Part shown: in pieces, positions 16,388-25,998 of the stretch
Layout of the letters: each line of letters starts with the position of its first letter
Position numbering within the stretch: the stretch's first letter is position 1
NCBI GenBank assembly: GCA_000634215.1
Contig: JFLX01000090.1
Coordinates: 1 to 64,000 of the forward strand
Source of the DNA: Prochlorococcus sp. scB243_495L20
GTDB lineage: Bacteria > Cyanobacteriota > Cyanobacteriia > PCC-6307 > Cyanobiaceae
Length of the DNA: 64,000 nt
Reading direction: 5' to 3'
Notes under the pieces: generated by a model
What the model was told of the DNA's origin: nothing
Database searches by the model: none
What the model saw: the letters and a program-made list of their open reading frames with translations, nothing else
Translations under genes and position numbers: made by a program

Positions 16388-18838
16388 TTAATTTCTCAAT
16401 TTAGTGTTAAAACATTTTTCAACGCTAGAAATGATATTTGAATGTATTGATGTAATGTCAGAGTCCAGTAATGTTTTATCTTTATCTCTATAAGATAATC
16501 TAAATGTATAACTTATATGATCATCTCCAAATTTAGTATCTTCAAAAACATCAAGTAAATTTACATCCTCTAAAAGATTTTTTCCAGTTTTTCTTATTTG
16601 TGATGTTATTTCGCTAATTAAAAATTTCTTACTGAAAACAAAATTTATATCCCTTTCCATTTTCGGAACAATTGGGTAATGCTTATATATTGGAATCCAT
16701 TTATTTTTTCTTGTACTAGCTCCCAAGAGGTTAGAAACATTTATGTTAAATAGATAAACTTTTTTTAATGACTTCTTTTCTAATATTAGTTTGGGATGTA
16801 TTTCACCAAAATAACCTGCATCTTTGCCTTCAATAACTAATTTTGCAGTTCTGCCTGGATGAAGAAAATCAATTGAATCAATAGGTTTATCATCAATTTT
16901 TATGTTCAAAGATGATAAAGCCTCCTTTAATTTTCCTCTGGCCTGGAAATAATTAAGATCGTTATCTTTACCCGAATTTATCCATTTTCCAAATTTTTTA
17001 TTTCCATAAATCGCACCATTCAGAACTTCTTCTTGAATGAACTCAGTTTTCTTTCGAAAAACATTTCCAATTTCAAATATATAACAACTTGCTTGTCCAG
17101 CTTTTATATTACGGTTCACTATCTCCAAATGTTCTTTCCAGATATTATCTCTAAGACAGCTTGTTTCTAATAACAAAGGATTAGAAATCTTTATAAGTTT
17201 TTCATCATATTCAGGAACAAGAGAGTAGCTTATTACCTCGTTAAAACCATTTTCTATAAAACCATTTTTAACTTTTCTCAATGCCAACTGTTCTGATGAC
17301 AATTTTCCAGGCTTAATTGGATTAGGAAGTTTTAAGTCAAATCTGTCATACCCTATTAATCTTGCTATTTCTTCAATTAAATCTATTTCTCTCGTTAAAT
17401 CATGAGATCTATTTGGAATTACTGCTACATCCCAGCCATATTCTTTATTCTTTAGAGTACAACCTATGAGTGTTAATTTATCAACTATTTCATTATCAGA
17501 TAAATTTCTTTTTTCAAATTGATCATTAATAATTAATGGACCAAGAATTTTATGTATTCGATTTCTCCGTAGTTTAATAAAAATATCCTCATTACTTATT
17601 AAATTTAAATTTGAAGTATTGATGATTGGTGAATTAATAGAAAAATATTCTTCTAAAAGATTAATTGCCCTTGTTACTGCACTTATTGTATTTTTTGATG
17701 AAATCCCTTTTTCATACCTGCTGCTAGATTCTGTTCTTACTCCAGCCGCCTTGGAAGATTTTCTTATAGTCACTGGATTAAAAACAGCGCCTTCAAGGTA
17801 AATAGATGAGGTAGTATTACTTACAGAAGTCTCTAAACCGCCTATAACCCCTGCAATAGCTACAGGTTTATCACAACAAGTAATAACTGTGATATTGTCA
17901 TTTAAGTCATATTCTTTACCATCTAAGCAAATAAGGCTTTCGTGATCCTTGCCTTTCCTTACAGAAAAATCTTCTGGAGAAACTTCCTTACCAATTAAGT
18001 TTGACAATTTATCTTTATCAAACGCATGCAAAGGTTGACCTTGTTCTAATAGAATATAATTTGTCAAATCAACTAGAAGATTAATAGATTTTATACCTGA
18101 TTTTTCTATACGGTCTTTAAGCCAATTTGGCGATAATTTCTCTCCATTTACTCCATCAATGCAGCTTATTGTATAAATGCAATTAGATTCTATAGCCTCT
18201 GGACAAAGTTTAATTCCCTTAAGTAAATGAATATTGTATTTATGGTTTAATTCTGGAAAATTTAAGGTGGATTCTAAAAGAGCAGAAATTTCACGGGCTA
18301 TACCCACAACAGACATTCCATCAGGTCTATTAGCTGTAATGGCTAAATCGTATATAAAATCATTTAATTGAAGCAAGTCAGACCCTGGAGTGCCCAATTC
18401 ATGTTTTAGTGCCAAACCTTCATCAATGATCTCTATCCCTTCGCTAGAGTCCTCTAAACCCAGTTCCTGCAGTGAACAAATCATTCCTTCACTCGTGACA
18501 CCTCTAATTTCACTTCTTTTAATAGTTAAATCAACTGCATTTAATTTCGCGCCGACAGTAGCAACATAAACATAAATATTTGGTTTAATATTGCGCGCAC
18601 CACAGATAATTTGTAAATTCTTTGAATTACCAATATCGACTTGGCAAATTGAAAGTTTGTCAGATCCTTCGTGTTTTAAAACAGATAATACCTTTCCTAA
18701 AACAACACCATTTACATTTTTTGAACAATCTTCTAATGATTCAACCTCAAATCCACCAATAGATAATTTCTCAGAGAGATCTTCAGGAGTAGAAGTAATT
18801 TCTACTAAATTTTTCAACCAATTTTGAGAAACTTTCAT
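16388..18838 (-). CDS. pheT: Phenylalanyl-tRNA synthetase beta subunit
   Basis: PheT forms the alpha2-beta2 PheRS with PheS and contributes tRNA binding and editing. The 816 residues show the usual order: an N-terminal EMAP/tRNA-binding-like domain (GVVLGKVLSVLKHEGSDKLS near 44 and QIICGARNI near 75), the B3/B4 editing domain (ITANRPDGMSVVGIAREISA near 167), the B5 domain with the acidic EIDLIEEIARLIGYDRF, a synthetase-like core, and a C-terminal ferredoxin-fold anticodon-binding domain (YPIVPKMERDINFVF near 725). ATG start. It is divergent from rpmG, with about 100 bases between. pheS is not in the window. Confidence 0.97.
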   Translation of the reverse strand: MKVSQNWLKNLVEITSTPEDLSEKLSIGGFEVESLEDCSKNVNGVVLGKVLSVLKHEGSDKLSICQVDIGNSKNLQIICGARNIKPNIYVYVATVGAKLNAVDLTIKRSEIRGVTSEGMICSLQELGLEDSSEGIEIIDEGLALKHELGTPGSDLLQLNDFIYDLAITANRPDGMSVVGIAREISALLESTLNFPELNHKYNIHLLKGIKLCPEAIESNCIYTISCIDGVNGEKLSPNWLKDRIEKSGIKSINLLVDLTNYILLEQGQPLHAFDKDKLSNLIGKEVSPEDFSVRKGKDHESLICLDGKEYDLNDNITVITCCDKPVAIAGVIGGLETSVSNTTSSIYLEGAVFNPVTIRKSSKAAGVRTESSSRYEKGISSKNTISAVTRAINLLEEYFSINSPIINTSNLNLISNEDIFIKLRRNRIHKILGPLIINDQFEKRNLSDNEIVDKLTLIGCTLKNKEYGWDVAVIPNRSHDLTREIDLIEEIARLIGYDRFDLKLPNPIKPGKLSSEQLALRKVKNGFIENGFNEVISYSLVPEYDEKLIKISNPLLLETSCLRDNIWKEHLEIVNRNIKAGQASCYIFEIGNVFRKKTEFIQEEVLNGAIYGNKKFGKWINSGKDNDLNYFQARGKLKEALSSLNIKIDDKPIDSIDFLHPGRTAKLVIEGKDAGYFGEIHPKLILEKKSLKKVYLFNINVSNLLGASTRKNKWIPIYKHYPIVPKMERDINFVFSKKFLISEITSQIRKTGKNLLEDVNLLDVFEDTKFGDDHISYTFRLSYRDKDKTLLDSDITSIHSNIISSVEKCFNTKLRN

Positions 18839-18939
18839 ATATATTTTTTAATCAATGATGATAAAGGAAATTAGTATATCTTCAAAAAAGTTTGTTGAAG
18901 ATGTACAATAGAAAATTATACAATAAAGTATTAATTAAA

Positions 18940-19134
18940 ATGGCTAAAAAAGGGACAAGAGTTGTAGTGACCCTGGAATGTACTGAAGCTAGGACAAGCA
19001 CAGATCCTAAGAGATCAAATGGTGTCTCAAGATATACTACTGAAAAGAATCGTAGAAATACAACAGAAAGATTAGAACTAAAAAAGTTTAATCCTCATTT
19101 AAATAGAATGACAATTCACAAAGAAATTAAGTAA
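18940..19134 (+). CDS. rpmG: 50S ribosomal protein L33
   Basis: A 64-residue basic protein, a component of the large ribosomal subunit. [18 protein letters not shown] at the start and the [19 protein letters not shown] block are diagnostic; the zinc cysteine pairs of some L33 paralogues are absent, which is normal for this type. The frame is open upstream to a TTG at 18892, but I chose the ATG at 18940 because it gives the family N-terminus. rpsR follows after 17 bases and then an RNB-family exoribonuclease gene, forming a small translation/RNA decay operon. Confidence 0.96.
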   Translation: MAKKGTRVVVTLECTEARTSTDPKRSNGVSRYTTEKNRRNTTERLELKKFNPHLNRMTIHKEIK

Positions 19135-19151
19135 TCAAATCAAATTAAATC

Positions 19152-19373
19152 ATGCCTAATTCAATTTTCAAAAAACAATTATCACCTATCAAACCAGGAG
19201 ATCCTATTGACTATAAGGATGTAGAACTACTAAAAAAGTTCATAACTGAGAGGGGCAAAATCCTACCAAGACGAATGACAGGTTTAACCTCTAAGCAACA
19301 AAGAGATCTCACATTAGCTGTTAAGAGAGCCAGAATTGTAGCTCTTTTACCCTTTGTAAATCCTGAAGGATAA
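19152..19373 (+). CDS. rpsR: 30S ribosomal protein S18
   Basis: A 73-residue small-subunit protein that binds the platform with S6. The core [20 protein letters not shown] followed by [15 protein letters not shown] and the [11 protein letters not shown] tail are characteristic. ATG start, 17 bases after rpmG. The downstream RNB exoribonuclease gene starts 45 bases after the stop on the same strand. Confidence 0.97.
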   Translation: MPNSIFKKQLSPIKPGDPIDYKDVELLKKFITERGKILPRRMTGLTSKQQRDLTLAVKRARIVALLPFVNPEG

Positions 19374-19418
19374 TTTCATATTGAAAATAGTTAGCACTAT
19401 AATTAATATTTCAAATAT

Positions 19419-20603
19419 TTGAAAGATTTAACTGATTTAAAAACATATATTATTGACTCTGATGATCCACATGAGGTTGATGATGCTATTTCATTAGAAA
19501 TAAAAGAAGGAAATAAAAAAAATTTATGGATACATATTAGTAATCCATGCAAACTCTTTTTGCATGACTCTAATGTTGATTTAAATGCAAGAAAGAGAAA
19601 TAGCAGTTTATATTTAATTGATCAATATGTCCCAATGCTTCCTAAAGATATTATTGAAAAGGCAAATCTAGCTCAAAATAAAGTTTCAGAAACTATTAGT
19701 GCAGCAATAGAATTCAATGAGGATGGATCAATAAATAAATATGAAATAACTGAAGCAATAATAAAACCAAAATATCAATTAACATATGAAGATGCAAATG
19801 AAATATTAGAAATAGAACCCAAAGAAGAAATAGAATTAATTGAGATAAAAAAATTATTAGAAAAAAGTATTAAATTTAGAAAGAAACAAGGAGCAATTAT
19901 TTTTGAAAGTCCTAATAATAAAATTAAATTATATGAGGATAAGATTATACTAACCAAATTAGAGAAGACAATATCACAAATTATAATTGCAGAATCAATG
20001 ATATTAATGGGTTATGTAACAAGTTTATTTATAAATAAATATGATTTAGCGGCTGCATTTAGGATTCAAAAAATAAACTGCAATCCATCTGAAATACTCA
20101 ATAGATATAATGATAGTGATATTAAATATATAATATTAAAACAATATATGGGAAGAAGTTACATAACTACTAAGCCAGGAATCCATGAATCATTAGGCCT
20201 TAAAATGTATGTACAATGCACATCACCATTACGAAGATATCTTGATTTGATTATACAAAGGCAAGTCTATAACAAAATTAATAATTACGAAGTTCTTAGT
20301 AAAGATTTAGTCTCTAAGATTATTGATTATTCAAAAAATAGACAATCTGAAAATTATAATATATTTAAAAATGATAAATTTAAGTATTTAAAATTATTTT
20401 TTAAGAACGAAAAAAAAGATTTTTATAAAATTATATTCGTTAAGTGGATTAATCATAAAAAAAATATTGCTTTAGTTTATTTTCCAGATTATTCACTAGA
20501 AATACTTATTACTCTTTTTGTATCAATAGAAATATACAGTAATAAAATATATAAAGTTAAATATATTATAAATGATAGTAATCTTTTAGAATTTATTTAT
20601 TAA
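19419..20603 (+). CDS. Short RNB-family exoribonuclease (RNase II/R-like), catalytic motif intact
   Basis: A 394-residue protein that is essentially an RNB catalytic domain. The metal-binding cluster DSDDPHEVDDAI at residues 13-24 has the aspartates needed for hydrolysis, WIHISNP follows, VPMLPKDIIEKANLAQ is present near 80, and CTSPLRRYLDLIIQRQ near 267 gives the conserved arginines. There is no cold-shock or proper S1 domain, so it is much shorter than RNase II (about 640) or RNase R (over 700). RNB enzymes degrade RNA 3' to 5'. Start TTG at 19419. A second, degenerate RNB protein is encoded at 35223-37445. Confidence 0.87.
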   Translation: MKDLTDLKTYIIDSDDPHEVDDAISLEIKEGNKKNLWIHISNPCKLFLHDSNVDLNARKRNSSLYLIDQYVPMLPKDIIEKANLAQNKVSETISAAIEFNEDGSINKYEITEAIIKPKYQLTYEDANEILEIEPKEEIELIEIKKLLEKSIKFRKKQGAIIFESPNNKIKLYEDKIILTKLEKTISQIIIAESMILMGYVTSLFINKYDLAAAFRIQKINCNPSEILNRYNDSDIKYIILKQYMGRSYITTKPGIHESLGLKMYVQCTSPLRRYLDLIIQRQVYNKINNYEVLSKDLVSKIIDYSKNRQSENYNIFKNDKFKYLKLFFKNEKKDFYKIIFVKWINHKKNIALVYFPDYSLEILITLFVSIEIYSNKIYKVKYIINDSNLLEFIY

Positions 20604-20671
20604 TAAGATAATCAATATAATGGGTTGTTATTAGTTTAAAAAATATCTGTTAGTATAAATAAAAAAGCTTT

Positions 20672-22216
20672 ATGACTTTTGTCATTACTACACCTTTATA
20701 CTATGTTAATGATAAACCTCATCTAGGAAGTGTATATACAACAATAATTTGTGACTCAATAGCTAGGTATAAAAGGCTTGCAGGTGAAGAAGTTATTTTC
20801 ATCACTGGTGTTGATGAACATGGTTTAAAAATACAAAGAACAGCTAATGAAAAGGGTATTGCTCCAAAATCACATTGTGATGAAATCTCAGAAGTCTTTA
20901 ATAATAATTGGAAAGATTGGAATATATCCTTTGACAAATTTATAAGAACAAGCTCAAAAAATCATGAATTTGTTGTTAATGAATTTTATGAAAGAGTAAA
21001 AGCATCAGATGATATCTATATGGGAGTTCAAAAAGGTTGGTACTGTGTCGGTTGCGAAGAATTTAAAGATAATCCAGAAAATTCATCAACATACAAATGC
21101 CCTATACATCAAAAAAATCTAGAATGGAAAAATGAAGAGAATCTCTTTTTTAGGCTTTCAAAATATCAAAAAAATATCGAGAAAATAATCAACGAACCTT
21201 CTTTTATAGAGCCAATAGAAAGAAAGAATGAAATTATAAATTTTGTTTCAAGAGGTTTAAAAGATTTTTCAATTTCAAGAACAAATGTTACATGGGGAAT
21301 TCCTGTCCCTGGTTACGATAACCATACCTTTTATGTGTGGTTTGATGCTCTACTTGGATATGTAAGTGCCATTAGTTGTGATGAGACAGAACATTCATTG
21401 GATAAATCAATTAATGGAGGATGGCCAGCTGATGTTCATTTAATTGGTAAGGATATTCTGAGATTCCATGCTGTATATTGGCCTGCAATGCTCATTTCTG
21501 CCAAAATGAAAGTTCCTAAGAAGGTTTTTGGGCACGGATTTCTTACAAGAGAGGGGCAAAAAATGGGTAAAAGCTTAGGAAATGTACTCGACCCTAATTT
21601 ATTGCTTACAAAATATGGAAATGATCCTGTAAGGTGGTACCTCATTAAAGACATATCATTAGGAAATGATGGAGATTTTCAAGATAAAAGATTTGTTGAC
21701 ATCATCAATAATGACTTAGCTAATACAATTGGTAATTTATTAAATAGAACATTATCTATGTCTAGAAAATGGTTTGATAATAAAGTACCAAATAATGAAA
21801 AAATTTTAAGTGAAAATAAATTAGAGAATCATGCCAAAACTGCAGTTGAAAACTATATTTATAACTTTGATAACTACAAATTAGATTTAGCAGCTAATGA
21901 AGTACTTAGCCTAGCAATTAATACAAATTTGTATTTAAATGATAATCAGCCATGGCTGCTAATAAAAGAGAAAGATAATCTACCTCTAGTTAAAGAAATT
22001 ATTTATAACGTTTTAGAAAGTACCAGAATAATAGGATTATTATTACTACCTTTATTGCCCGAATTATCTATAAAAATTAATGAACAACTTGGCTCTATAT
22101 ACAGAGAGGAAATTTCCTGGAAAAAACAATTAATTTGGGGATTATTAGTTAGCAACTCAAGTCTTCCCAAACCCACTCCAATCATAAATAAACTTGAGTA
22201 TGAGCAAAAATTATAG
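20672..22216 (+). CDS. metG: Methionyl-tRNA synthetase
   Basis: A class I synthetase of 514 residues that charges tRNA-Met. The HIGH equivalent HLGS is at residues 17-20 (TTPLYYVNDKPHLGS) and the KMSKS equivalent KMGKS near 297 (EGQKMGKSLGNV). A zinc-knuckle insertion near 125-145 has CVGC and CPIH. The C-terminal dimerisation (EMAP-like) domain found in some bacteria is absent, a known variant. ATG start at 20672. The stop overlaps the start of the downstream lipoprotein gene by about 17 bases. Confidence 0.96.
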   Translation: MTFVITTPLYYVNDKPHLGSVYTTIICDSIARYKRLAGEEVIFITGVDEHGLKIQRTANEKGIAPKSHCDEISEVFNNNWKDWNISFDKFIRTSSKNHEFVVNEFYERVKASDDIYMGVQKGWYCVGCEEFKDNPENSSTYKCPIHQKNLEWKNEENLFFRLSKYQKNIEKIINEPSFIEPIERKNEIINFVSRGLKDFSISRTNVTWGIPVPGYDNHTFYVWFDALLGYVSAISCDETEHSLDKSINGGWPADVHLIGKDILRFHAVYWPAMLISAKMKVPKKVFGHGFLTREGQKMGKSLGNVLDPNLLLTKYGNDPVRWYLIKDISLGNDGDFQDKRFVDIINNDLANTIGNLLNRTLSMSRKWFDNKVPNNEKILSENKLENHAKTAVENYIYNFDNYKLDLAANEVLSLAINTNLYLNDNQPWLLIKEKDNLPLVKEIIYNVLESTRIIGLLLLPLLPELSIKINEQLGSIYREEISWKKQLIWGLLVSNSSLPKPTPIINKLEYEQKL

Positions 22217-22823
22217 ATTAATAATCTTCCTTACATTATTTATTCTTGGTTGCGCTCCAAGTGTAATTGATGAAAATAAAGTTATCCAAAAAATAGACAG
22301 TTTAGATATGACTATATTCTCTAAAAGTGGAGATAAAATATATTCTATTACCAGTCCAAATTCAAGTTATGACAATATTGAATTAAAATTCGAATTAAAA
22401 AAACCTATTATTAATATTATTAATGGGAAAGAAACTAAATATATTATTAGTTCAGATGAATCTACATTATCAGACAATAATAAACTCTTGAAATTGAAAG
22501 GGAATGTTAAATTAAAAACTTTAAAAAAGAATGAAGATGTCATAAATGCTGATAATTTTATTTGGAATATAGAAAATACTAACTATCTATTAGAGGGAAA
22601 TATAAGATTTGAAAATCAAAATATCATCTTAAATTCAGGAAAAGCCATATTGGGTTCAGATAACATTATTGAATTTTTTAATCCAGTAAAATATATAATT
22701 AAAGATGAAAAAAACGAAAATAAATATGAAATAAACTCAGAAAATGCTTTCTATAATTTAAATACTGAATCAGTAAGCTTTGAAGCAAAAGAAAAAAGAG
22801 TTAAATCAATAATATATTTTTAA
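22200..22823 (+). CDS. LptC-like lipopolysaccharide export lipoprotein
   Basis: A 207-residue protein with an N-terminal lipoprotein signal ending in FILGC (Cys 18), then a beta-rich region with repeated short strands (TKYIISSDESTLSDNNKLLKLKGNVKLKT, described here as a jellyroll-like repeat around residues 80-115). This pattern of 'term-destroying' alternation of D/N turns and K/L strands, with YLLEGNIRFENQN later, is typical of LptC (DUF1239), which passes LPS from LptBFG to LptA. I chose ATG 22200 rather than the TTG at 22194 because it gives a cleaner signal peptide. It overlaps metG by 17 bases and meets a convergent gene with a 4-base overlap. LptC assignment is moderately sure. Confidence 0.7.
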   Translation: MSKNYRLIIFLTLFILGCAPSVIDENKVIQKIDSLDMTIFSKSGDKIYSITSPNSSYDNIELKFELKKPIINIINGKETKYIISSDESTLSDNNKLLKLKGNVKLKTLKKNEDVINADNFIWNIENTNYLLEGNIRFENQNIILNSGKAILGSDNIIEFFNPVKYIIKDEKNENKYEINSENAFYNLNTESVSFEAKEKRVKSIIYF

Positions 22824-23446
22824 ATTTTATTTTTTGAGAAAATATTATTAATTTTTTTGGACCAGTTATTAATCCATTTTTCATCAGACTTTGTAAAACA
22901 CTTAGCACTCCAGCCTCCTATCAATATGAAAGCCTTATTATTTATAGGTACAACTAAAATAGATGGGATTTCAGCGCAAAAATTATAAAATTCATCTCTT
23001 CCAGGGTAAAATTTAGTGTTTGCCAATGATATTAATTTCATATCTTTAATAGATCTCAGACAAGTTTCCCCAGGTTTAAAATCATTACTTGAAGTGATAC
23101 CCCTCCTCAATATATTAACGCCATCATTGTGGATTAATATTGCAGCTGCTGCCGTAGAAGTTAATATCGCTTCAGAACCCCATGCAAGTTCATCAATAAC
23201 TTCATCCGGCATGTTTTTATCGAAGAGAAACATATTTTCTCCTTTTAAAACAGCTTTCTCACCAGCTATGGGTTGGAATTGTTTAAATAAAAAACCTATC
23301 AAAATAATAATTAACGAAGCTATTGCAGCTAACACTTGTGCTCTTTCAAGCTCAGGAGTGATTGTTTCTATTGAAATGAAATTTGCTATCTGAAAAATAA
23401 AGAGTATTGCACCGACTGATATTAATGATTTCCCATTGAATCCCAT
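22820..23446 (-). CDS. Cofactor assembly of complex C subunit B (CCB2/CCB4-like)
   Basis: A 208-residue membrane protein with two N-terminal helices (about 8-24 and 38-55) and a soluble part starting KGENMFLFDKNMPDEVIDELAWGSEAILT. This matches the CCB2/CCB4 type family (DUF2930) of cyanobacteria and plastids, which help attach the extra c-type heme (heme c_i, also c_n) to cytochrome b6 of the b6f complex. It acts in the thylakoid or plasma membrane. ATG start at 23446. Its stop overlaps the LptC-like gene end by 4 bases (convergent). Confidence 0.72.
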   Translation of the reverse strand: MGFNGKSLISVGAILFIFQIANFISIETITPELERAQVLAAIASLIIILIGFLFKQFQPIAGEKAVLKGENMFLFDKNMPDEVIDELAWGSEAILTSTAAAAILIHNDGVNILRRGITSSNDFKPGETCLRSIKDMKLISLANTKFYPGRDEFYNFCAEIPSILVVPINNKAFILIGGWSAKCFTKSDEKWINNWSKKINNIFSKNKI

Positions 23447-23557
23447 ATTTTAAATATGTTATTTCTAATTAAATTATGCAAATATTATATTGTTTAGTAG
23501 ATTTAAAATTACTCAAACATATGGTTTTTAATATATAATTAACCAAAACCTCTCAAA

Positions 23558-23869
23558 ATGAACCTAAACATCAATAAATATATACTTTCCCTTATCTTTA
23601 CTGGGTTTATTTTTATTCTTATCCCTTCGACTACATACGCTAATGAGATTAATACTATAAATAAATATTTTGGTATTACTCAACAGAAGACTGTTATAAA
23701 TTACGAAAAAAGTCAGCCCTCATCTATTGACAACCCTGTAGTGGATCCAAATTTTAACACTATGAGATCAAAAGATACTGAGAGTTCAACTGCTACTTAT
23801 ATAGTTATAGGTTTGTTAATTGCTGCAACAATTATTCCTCTAGCAACATGGTGGTATTTCTCTAAATAA
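23558..23869 (+). CDS. Small exported single-pass membrane hypothetical protein
   Basis: A 103-residue protein with an N-terminal signal (hydrophobic residues about 9-27, ending STTYANE, a good signal peptidase site), a polar middle (about 30-75), and a C-terminal hydrophobic helix (about 80-98, TYIVIGLLIAATIIPLATWW). The mature protein is predicted to be membrane-anchored with its polar part in the periplasm or lumen. I do not recognise a family. It precedes cobU by 10 bases and could be in the same transcript, but there is no functional link visible. Confidence 0.6.
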   Translation: MNLNINKYILSLIFTGFIFILIPSTTYANEINTINKYFGITQQKTVINYEKSQPSSIDNPVVDPNFNTMRSKDTESSTATYIVIGLLIAATIIPLATWWYFSK

Positions 23870-23879
23870 TAGAGAATTT

Positions 23880-24440
23880 ATGAATGCCAAGGTTTTAAAT
23901 ATTAATGAATATTCATCTCATATAGTTTTAATTACAGGGGGGACAAAGAGTGGGAAAAGTGAATTCGCGGAGCATCTTGCAAAGGAGGTAGAAAAATTAT
24001 CATATGTTGCCTTATCTGAAAACAATTTGGATGATAAAGAATGGCAAGATAAAATTAATTTACATCGAAAAAGAAGACCAAAAGATTGGAAATTAATAGA
24101 AACGACAGATCTATTAAATACATTAAGGAATGAAGAAGGTCCATTATTAATAGATTCTATTGGGGGATTCGTTATGAAAAGTATTGGCAAGGAACAAAAT
24201 GAATGGTCAACAAAAATGAATTTACTTATAAGTCTCTTAATGAAAAGAAAAAGCATAACAATTATTGTTGGAGAACAAGTAGGTTGGAGTTTGGTATCTG
24301 AATATAAAATTGGTAATACATATATTGAGAGAATCGGCGAACTTCAAAAGAGAATAACCAAAATATCAAAAGATAATTGGCTGGCCATAAACGGCAGAGC
24401 AATCAAAATAGATGAAATAAGTATTGAAATACCTATTTAA
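23880..24440 (+). CDS. cobU: Adenosylcobinamide kinase / guanylyltransferase
   Basis: CobU (CobP) phosphorylates adenosylcobinamide and then attaches GMP, activating it for nucleotide loop assembly in cobalamin synthesis and salvage. The 186 residues begin with a P-loop, TGGTKSGKSEFAE at 19-31, followed by RRPKDWKLIETTDLL (the conserved RP-x-W block; the family usually has a histidine before it, here HRKRRPKDW) and PLLIDSIGGFV as the Walker B-like strand. A late IIVGEQVGWSLVSE region matches the family's EVG motif. trmL follows after 2 bases. With cobN it supports de novo corrinoid synthesis. Confidence 0.9.
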   Translation: MNAKVLNINEYSSHIVLITGGTKSGKSEFAEHLAKEVEKLSYVALSENNLDDKEWQDKINLHRKRRPKDWKLIETTDLLNTLRNEEGPLLIDSIGGFVMKSIGKEQNEWSTKMNLLISLLMKRKSITIIVGEQVGWSLVSEYKIGNTYIERIGELQKRITKISKDNWLAINGRAIKIDEISIEIPI

Positions 24441-24442
24441 AA

Positions 24443-24925
24443 TTGGAAGTCGCTCTTTTTGAACCTAGAATCCCACAAAATACTGGTAATATTGCCAGAT
24501 CATGTGCTGCATTTAATATACCTTTAAATCTTATAGAGCCCTTGGGTTTTAAACTAGAAGATAAATATTTAAAAAGAGCAGGTTTAGACTATTGGCCTTT
24601 AGTTACTGTTAATCAGTATGAGAATTTTGAAAAATTTTTTGCTTCAAAATCAACAAAAAGAATAATTTCTTTTAGTAAAAAAAATGGATTATATTTGAAG
24701 GATTTTAAATTCAAGCAAGATGATATTTTGCTATTTGGGAGAGAAGATTTAGGATTACCCGAATCCATTATTGATAAAAGCGACTTTTTAATATCAATAT
24801 TTATGCCGAATATACAGACTGGAAACAATGATCAAAAAGGTGTTAGAAGTCTAAACCTTTCTGTAGCATGCGGAATTGCTATATATGAGGCCCACAAACA
24901 AATAAATTTTAAAAATGGTAATTAA
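24443..24925 (+). CDS. trmL: tRNA (cytidine/uridine-34 2'-O)-methyltransferase
   Basis: A 160-residue SPOUT (knotted) methyltransferase of the TrmL/YibK type, which uses AdoMet to methylate the ribose of the wobble base in tRNA-Leu isoacceptors. Family motifs are VALFEPRIPQNTGNIARSCAA at the N-terminus, LLFGREDLGLP near 95, IFMPN near 118, and VRSLNLSVACGIAIYEA at the end, forming the knot. The start is TTG at 24443, placed 2 bases after cobU; no ATG is upstream in frame. A tRNA gene begins 29 bases after its stop. Confidence 0.9.
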   Translation: MEVALFEPRIPQNTGNIARSCAAFNIPLNLIEPLGFKLEDKYLKRAGLDYWPLVTVNQYENFEKFFASKSTKRIISFSKKNGLYLKDFKFKQDDILLFGREDLGLPESIIDKSDFLISIFMPNIQTGNNDQKGVRSLNLSVACGIAIYEAHKQINFKNGN

Positions 24926-24954
24926 GTACAACCAATGCCTTACAATATTCCCAT

Positions 24955-25028
<74 letters not shown>

Positions 25029-25095
25029 TTATCAATACTTTTCAATTGAAGAACATAGGTGAAATTTTAATTTAATTAAACTATCAAAGACAATA

Positions 25096-25383
25096 ATGGT
25101 TAATTCACTCGGCACAGTCTTAGATCCAAAAAAATCTAAAGCAAAATATCCAGAAGCAAGAGTTATAGTTCTTGATGACAATTTTAATACTTTTCAGCAT
25201 GTCGCAAATTGTCTTTTAACAATAATCCCAAGCATTAGTGGACAAAGGGCATGGGATCTAACAATTAAAGTTGACAAGACAGGATCTGCAGAGGTGTGGA
25301 GAGGTAATCTTGAACAAGCAGAGCTATATCATGAGCAACTATCCAACAAAGGATTAACAATGGCTCCAATTGAGAAAACATAA
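25096..25383 (+). CDS. clpS: ATP-dependent Clp protease adaptor
   Basis: ClpS binds substrates with destabilising N-terminal residues and hands them to ClpC/ClpA-ClpP. The 95-residue protein has the expected core: RVIVLDDNFNTFQHV near 24-38 (the DDxxNT segment that holds the N-degron) and a C-terminal AEVWRGNLEQAELYHEQL helix near 65-82. The conserved His of the Clp-contact region appears in HVANCLLTIIP. ATG start. The DUF1651 gene follows 11 bases later. Confidence 0.93.
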   Translation: MVNSLGTVLDPKKSKAKYPEARVIVLDDNFNTFQHVANCLLTIIPSISGQRAWDLTIKVDKTGSAEVWRGNLEQAELYHEQLSNKGLTMAPIEKT

Positions 25384-25394
25384 AATAAGTAAGA

Positions 25395-25646
25395 TTGACA
25401 GAAAATTTTTGGCTTATAAATTCAAATCGTTCAAGGGTTAAAAGGTTTTCAAAGAATAATCAAAATAAAGATAAATTTTTTGAATATATGTTTATTGACT
25501 CTGGAAGAATTCTTGGTGTTTTGGGAAAAGAACCACCTCTTATGACAACCAGAGAAGAACTTAAAGTTGATAAAGCTAGAGATGAATGGAGAAAGTTAAT
25601 CGCGCATGGTTGGAGGAGAACCAAACCAGTTTGGGAAGACTATTAG
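25395..25646 (+). CDS. DUF1651 family protein
   Basis: An 83-residue protein of the DUF1651 family, found mainly in Prochlorococcus and marine Synechococcus and often present in several copies. Diagnostic parts are ENFWLINSNRSRVKRF at the start, MTTREELKVDKARDEWRKL in the middle and the ending GWRRTKPVW. It starts with TTG at 25395, 11 bases after clpS. Function unknown; soluble, no signal peptide. It marks the left border of a stretch rich in tiny genes. Confidence 0.85.
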   Translation: MTENFWLINSNRSRVKRFSKNNQNKDKFFEYMFIDSGRILGVLGKEPPLMTTREELKVDKARDEWRKLIAHGWRRTKPVWEDY

Positions 25647-25774
25647 TAACCAATATTATTACTAGGATTAGTTATATAAATTATGAGATTTAGGACGTAG
25701 TTAGCGGGTAAATTTAATGGCTTCAAAAGTAACAAAGCCATTCCTTGAGTCACATTAAATTCTTTATTTTTCAT
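25643..25774 (-). CDS. Possible small protein, 43 codons
   Basis: A minus-strand frame from ATG at 25772-25774 to TAA at 25643-25645, overlapping the end of the DUF1651 gene by 4 bases. The product begins MKNKEFNVTQGMALLLLK and has a hydrophobic middle (about 24-36). Short convergent overlaps of this kind are common in this islet, but there is no other support. It may be chance in AT-rich DNA. Confidence 0.25.
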   Translation of the reverse strand: MKNKEFNVTQGMALLLLKPLNLPANYVLNLIIYITNPSNNIGY

Positions 25775-25998
25775 AAATCATAAGGTCTCATTTTAATTAT
25801 AAAAAGACTGTCAAATACAAACTAAAAATACTGAAAAAAAGATACATAAGCATTTATTGATTATGAATTTTCAAGATATCTAATTTCTAAAACTTACTTT
25901 AAAAAATAATAAATTTAAGGTTACTTGTTATTTTTTTTTAACAAAAAAATCTAAGTTATAATGAATTAATCCCTACTATTTAATACTTATAAATACCA
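25775..25998. other. AT-rich non-coding stretch
   Basis: No gene is seen here. Near its right end a TATAAT box at about 25957-25962 could be the -10 element for the small membrane protein gene that starts at 25999. Confidence 0.4.

Noticed and set aside
18892-18939. N-terminal extension of rpmG from a TTG start
   Set aside because: The extension does not match L33; the ATG at 18940 gives the family N-terminus.
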